Source of the DNA: an uncultured Saprospiraceae bacterium
GTDB lineage: Bacteria; Bacteroidota; Bacteroidia; Chitinophagales; Saprospiraceae
Direction of reading: 5' to 3'
Assembly: GCA_937959375.1 (NCBI GenBank)
Contig: CALGLS010000190.1
Coordinates: 1 to 9,378, forward strand
Length of the DNA stretch: 9,378 nt
Position numbers and translations under genes: made by a program. Shown here piece after piece: positions 6,871 through 9,378 of the stretch. The notes under the pieces were generated by a model, which saw only the letters and a list, made by a program, of their open reading frames with translations, was not told the DNA's origin and did not search any database. Every line of letters begins with the position of its first letter. Within the stretch, counting starts at the first letter, position 1.

Positions 6871-8112
6871 ATGAAAAACACTTTAACTATCTTTTTCTTC
6901 CTTACGCTTTTATCCAGTACTGTTTTCGCACAAACCTGGACCGTTATTCCTTACGATCAAATAAGTGACGAAGGACTTAGAATCATCTCTTTACATGAAG
7001 ATACCGATGGGAATGTATGGGGAGGTAATGCCTATGCTGGACGTATCGTCCGTTGGGATGGTACAAACTGGGAAACCTTTAATAATGATGTAACCGGTAT
7101 GGATTACGATTCTCCTTCAGTACCTGCAATACTCCAAGATGCTGGAGGCAAAATGTGGTTTTGTTCTGGTGATGGCGTAGCGACTTGGGAAAACGGGAAC
7201 TGGGTTAACTATAAAACCAGCAATTCTGACATCCCACAAAGTTTTGCATCAAACGTCATCGAGGAAAATGGCACAATGTGGTTTACAATGAGACAAAGTC
7301 TCGTTTCTTTTGATGGCAGCACCTGGACAGAAGCAACTGTTCCTGATGCTGATTGGAATGCAATTGGCTTAGCTTCTATGGGCAATGGTAGCTTCTTTAT
7401 TTCTTTGGCAAACGGAGACCCTATTCGTCGATTTGATGGTACCAACTGGGAAATTTTTAACACTGACAATTCTAATGTTAGTTCAAACTACCAATATGTT
7501 GTTGAAAAAGTTGATGATCAAACCTTTTGGTTTGGTGGACCAAACGGTCGAGCTAACTTATACGAAGATGGAACTTGGACGCAGTCTGCTGATATGCCAG
7601 GTTGGACATTGGGACTCGGTGGATACATTAATGAAATTGCAATTAATGGATCAAAAGATGATGCATGGTTTGCAAATGGTGATGGCCTATTTCATTTTAA
7701 AAATGGCGTTGGAACAGAGTACAATCCCAGTAATTCTCCAATGACTTCAGAAATCGTACAAACGGTTATCATTGCTTCAGATGGTAAAATTTGGTGTACA
7801 ACTGAAAATGAATTACTTATTTTAGATCCAGGAATTACAAATTCAACAACGGAAGTGAATACCAATCTATCTTTAAACATCTCACCTAACCCTGTTCAAA
7901 AGACAGTCAACCTGATGATTGAGAGCAAGGATATCACTCTAAATCAGAATAGCTTAATTACTATTTACAATACTATTGGTCAACCTGTAATCACTCAAAA
8001 GATAACAGATCTACAAATGAATATTAACGTAGAAAACTTGGCAAGAGGAATCTACATCTTAGAGTATACCGACAACGAACATAAAACGACAACTCAATTT
8101 GTGAAACAGTAA
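6871..8112 (+). CDS. secreted beta-propeller-like protein with type IX secretion sorting domain
   Basis: A 413-residue exported protein of unknown exact role. Residues 1-20 are a signal peptide (MKNTLTIFFFLTLL...TVFA, cut before Q21). Residues about 22-320 carry irregular repeats of about 40-60 residues, each with 'G.hW' followed by 'D.G..W..': GNVWGG (47-52), WDGTNWETFN (62-71), KMWFCSGDG (94-102), NGNWVNY (108-114), TMWFTM (135-140), FDGSTWTEA (147-155), FDGTNWEIFN (188-197), DGTWTQS (233-239), DAWFANGDG (264-272), KIWCTT (306-311). This fits the propeller repeats of the extracellular part of hybrid two-component sensors, but no kinase follows. The C-terminus (about 332-413) is a type A sorting domain: LNISPNPV (334-341), ARGIYIL (391-397), ending TTTQFVKQ. 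Such domains are recognised by the type IX machinery and removed at the cell surface. The ATG follows GAAAAATAAATT. A terminator at 8365 is the first one downstream. Confidence 0.9.
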   Translation: MKNTLTIFFFLTLLSSTVFAQTWTVIPYDQISDEGLRIISLHEDTDGNVWGGNAYAGRIVRWDGTNWETFNNDVTGMDYDSPSVPAILQDAGGKMWFCSGDGVATWENGNWVNYKTSNSDIPQSFASNVIEENGTMWFTMRQSLVSFDGSTWTEATVPDADWNAIGLASMGNGSFFISLANGDPIRRFDGTNWEIFNTDNSNVSSNYQYVVEKVDDQTFWFGGPNGRANLYEDGTWTQSADMPGWTLGLGGYINEIAINGSKDDAWFANGDGLFHFKNGVGTEYNPSNSPMTSEIVQTVIIASDGKIWCTTENELLILDPGITNSTTEVNTNLSLNISPNPVQKTVNLMIESKDITLNQNSLITIYNTIGQPVITQKITDLQMNINVENLARGIYILEYTDNEHKTTTQFVKQ

Positions 8113-8192
8113 TTTTTCACTCAAGAAATTATTTTAAGAAGCTGTTTAAAAATGGAGGTTGAAATTTGTTATAAATCATCATTCTATTTTAG

Positions 8193-8342
8193 GTATTTTT
8201 AAAATTTTAAAGAATTGAAAATCAGCAGCTTGGTGGTTCTGACAATAAATCGAAGAAGGAGTTTAGCGAGCTAAGCGACTGAGTTGATTTGAAGTCAGGT
8301 TCCCAAAATTCTGGTTTTCAGGAAGTTAAAATTTAAACATAC
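8193..8342 (+). repeat. 150-bp dispersed structured repeat, copy 2
   Basis: Ungapped partner of 4113-4262, exactly 4080 bp away, same orientation, 138 of 150 bases equal. The pair CTGAC (8239-8243) with GTCAG (8294-8298) is unchanged. The inner hairpin is GTTTAGC GA GCTAAGC (8261-8276); the A-to-G change in its right arm keeps a U.G pair in plus-strand RNA. The right end AAATTTAAACATAC is the inverted match of copy 1's left end. Copy 2 sits between the secreted-protein gene and the terminator at 8365, so it would be carried in that gene's 3' untranslated RNA. Confidence 0.85.
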
Positions 8343-8364
8343 TCTCAAAACAACTTCTAAATTC

Positions 8365-8410
8365 AAAAAGGAGAAAACGTATGACATCATATTGGTTTTC
8401 TCCTTTTTTT
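8365..8410 (+). terminator. strong intrinsic terminator after repeat copy 2
   Basis: A perfect 14-bp stem, AAAAAGGAGAAAAC (8365-8378) with GTTTTCTCCTTTTT (8395-8408), has a 16-nt loop and Ts through 8410. An outer pair, AAACAACTTCT (8348-8358) with AGAAGTTGTTT (8415-8425), can extend the structure. It is 252 bp past the nearest upstream stop (8112), so it ends either the secreted-protein transcript with a long 3' region or a separate short RNA containing the repeat. The symmetric A-run means it may also stop leftward transcription. Confidence 0.88.
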
Positions 8411-8415
8411 ATAGA

Positions 8416-8575
8416 GAAGTTGTTTAAAAACTCCAAAAATGCTTGCGAAATGATCTTTTTATTCAACTCTTCCTCTTTTTAATCGCCCGTAGCGCTGCTA
8501 TGGGCTCATAAAAGAGCGTCGATCTGATCAAAAATATCTTCTTCTCAGCTTCTTTTCGAATTCTTAAACAACTTC
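8416..8575. repeat. 160-bp imperfect palindrome with perfect 12-bp ends (MITE- or REP-like)
   Basis: The ends are GAAGTTGTTTAA (8416-8427) and its exact complement TTAAACAACTTC (8564-8575). The two arms (8416-8484 and 8506-8575) stay complementary at roughly 60% of positions by eye, with shared blocks such as GCT, GAT.TTTTT and CTTTTA. At the centre is a 9-bp hairpin (8485-8505): GCCCGTAGC, loop GCT, GCTATGGGC, with one G.T pair. No open frame of note is present. It could be a non-autonomous mobile element or a long RNA hairpin. No direct target duplication was evident at the ends. Confidence 0.7.
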
Positions 8576-8616
8576 AGAAATTGTTTAACAACGAAATTGT
8601 TTTAAAAGAAACCGAC

Positions 8617-9378
8617 ATGATTTACTATTTATTAGGAGCAATATTCCTATTCATACTCACTGTTATCATTTTTGGATATAGTCTATCTGAAAAAGGTTAC
8701 CAAGGTCCTGTCAGTGACCATTTTGATGGAAAGAAATTTCTAAATCCTGACGGACTTCCAGCGCAAAATTTTCCTGCCGTTTTAAAGTATGGCCTTACTA
8801 GAAAACCGGAGAAGTATACTGAAAACTATGAGACCTATGTGCGCACAGAAGCAATGCCTCCCCCACCCACTCAGGGCACCAAAGTCACTTTTGTTAATCA
8901 TGCTACCTTTCTCATTCAAGCAAATGGAAAAAACATTTTGACGGATCCCGTTTGGTCAAAACGTTGTAGCCCGTTTCAGTGGGCTGGTCCAAAGCGCATG
9001 CGTCCTCCGGGACTTGCATTTGATGCTCTGCCACAAATTGATTTAATTTTATTGAGTCACAATCATTACGATCATTTGGATTTGGACACGCTTTATCGCT
9101 TGCGTGAAAAATATGATCCACAAATCATTGTTCCACTTGGTGTAAAAAATATGTTGAGCAAAAGAGGTTTTACGAAAGTAACAGAAATGGACTGGTGGGA
9201 TACAAAATCAATTATGGGATTTGAGATTCAATCAACGCCGAGCAATCACTTTTCAGCTAGAGGAATCTTTGACCGAGACAACACACTTTGGTGTGGCTAC
9301 TTGCTGAAGTATCAAGGATTTAAAACTTACTTCTTGGGCGACTCTGGTTATGGCCAAATTTTCAAAACGATTAACAAA
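8617..9378 (+). CDS. membrane-anchored MBL-fold hydrolase, NAPE-PLD/UlaG-like (runs off right edge)
   Basis: The frame is open from the ATG at 8617 to the window end, giving 254 residues with no stop. Residues 3-21 form one hydrophobic helix (YYLLGAIFLFILTVIIFGY), either an inner-membrane anchor or an uncleaved signal. A proline-rich linker (80-85) follows. The metallo-beta-lactamase fold starts at 'VTFVNHATFLIQANGKNILTDPVW' (90-113). The metal-binding HxHxDH is HNHYDH (148-153), a further candidate ligand is H211 in 'TPSNHFSARG', and D242 lies in 'YFLGDSGYG'. The 'DPVWSKRCSPFQWAGPKRMRPPG' segment is typical of the branch containing N-acyl-phosphatidylethanolamine phospholipase D and related lipid or phosphate-ester hydrolases (COG2220). 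The substrate cannot be told. The family is usually 330-370 residues, so about 80-110 are missing. The start is supported by the helix directly after it and by the A-rich TTTTAAAAGAAACC leader. A near-palindrome ends 28 nt upstream. Confidence 0.9.
   Translation, partial: MIYYLLGAIFLFILTVIIFGYSLSEKGYQGPVSDHFDGKKFLNPDGLPAQNFPAVLKYGLTRKPEKYTENYETYVRTEAMPPPPTQGTKVTFVNHATFLIQANGKNILTDPVWSKRCSPFQWAGPKRMRPPGLAFDALPQIDLILLSHNHYDHLDLDTLYRLREKYDPQIIVPLGVKNMLSKRGFTKVTEMDWWDTKSIMGFEIQSTPSNHFSARGIFDRDNTLWCGYLLKYQGFKTYFLGDSGYGQIFKTINK

Larger units (their letters stand above)
8125..8604. repeat. cluster of seven 12-bp boxes related to GAAGTTGTTTAA in both orientations
   Basis: Direct boxes are at 8125 (GAAATTATTTTA), 8138 (GAAGCTGTTTAA), 8416 (GAAGTTGTTTAA), 8577 (GAAATTGTTTAA) and 8593 (GAAATTGTTTTA). 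Inverted boxes are at 8346-8357 (complement GAAGTTGTTTTG) and 8564-8575 (complement GAAGTTGTTTAA). The boxes bracket the other elements: 8138/8357 surround copy 2 of the 150-bp repeat, 8346/8416 surround the terminator, and 8416/8575 end the 160-bp palindrome. The pair at 8564-8588 is itself a near-palindrome with one mismatched pair, 28 nt before the next ATG. This stretch (8113-8616) contains no gene. Confidence 0.65.

Noticed and set aside
7385..7744. 119-codon open frame overlapping the secreted propeller gene in another frame
   Set aside because: The main frame has a signal peptide, repeats and sorting domain; this frame has no features and no separate start context.
4113..8342. Composite transposon bounded by the two 150-bp repeats
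   Set aside because: The interval holds only a permease and a secreted protein with no transposase or integrase, and the copies are direct and differ at 8% of sites.
1..9378. A new multi-gene defence or biosynthetic system
   Set aside because: The genes are separate housekeeping, transport and secreted proteins with their own terminators and no shared operon logic.

Overview
The window looks like chromosome of an AT-rich member of the Bacteroidota. The strongest marker is a secreted protein (6871-8112) with a type IX secretion C-terminal sorting domain. Supporting signs are an alpha2-type glycyl-tRNA synthetase, A-rich leaders in place of Shine-Dalgarno sites, and signal peptides ending in FAQ/FAQT. 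Family or genus cannot be fixed from this sequence alone.

Layout: the left edge (1-385, minus) holds the N-terminal part of a small exported SnoaL/DUF4440-like protein. A bidirectional-looking hairpin terminator (414-450) and a short 35-bp tandem repeat (473-564) separate it from glyS (664-2211, minus). prfC (2329-3909, minus, GTG start) lies 117 bp upstream of glyS on the same strand. The two translation genes could be read as one transcript running leftwards to the terminator. A 419-bp divergent intergenic region (3910-4328) follows. It holds a palindrome and copy 1 of a 150-bp dispersed repeat. A SulP-family anion permease (4329-6629, plus) comes next, with an unusual extra C-terminal domain and a clear terminator at 6691-6728. 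Then comes the secreted beta-propeller-like protein (6871-8112, plus). The 504-bp stretch 8113-8616 has no gene but is dense in structure: copy 2 of the 150-bp repeat, an intrinsic terminator, a 160-bp imperfect palindrome, and seven variants of a 12-bp box close to GAAGTTGTTTAA. The window ends inside a membrane-anchored metallo-beta-lactamase-fold hydrolase of the NAPE-PLD/UlaG-like kind (from 8617, plus), open at the right edge.

The genes are mostly housekeeping or ordinary accessory functions and do not form an evident joint system. The parts worth a second look are the non-coding repeats: two 92%-identical copies exactly 4080 bp apart with stems kept by a G.U-compatible change, plus the box/palindrome cluster next to copy 2. 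The C-terminal module of the SulP protein is also notable. No defence system, CRISPR array, tRNA, rRNA or transposase gene was seen.
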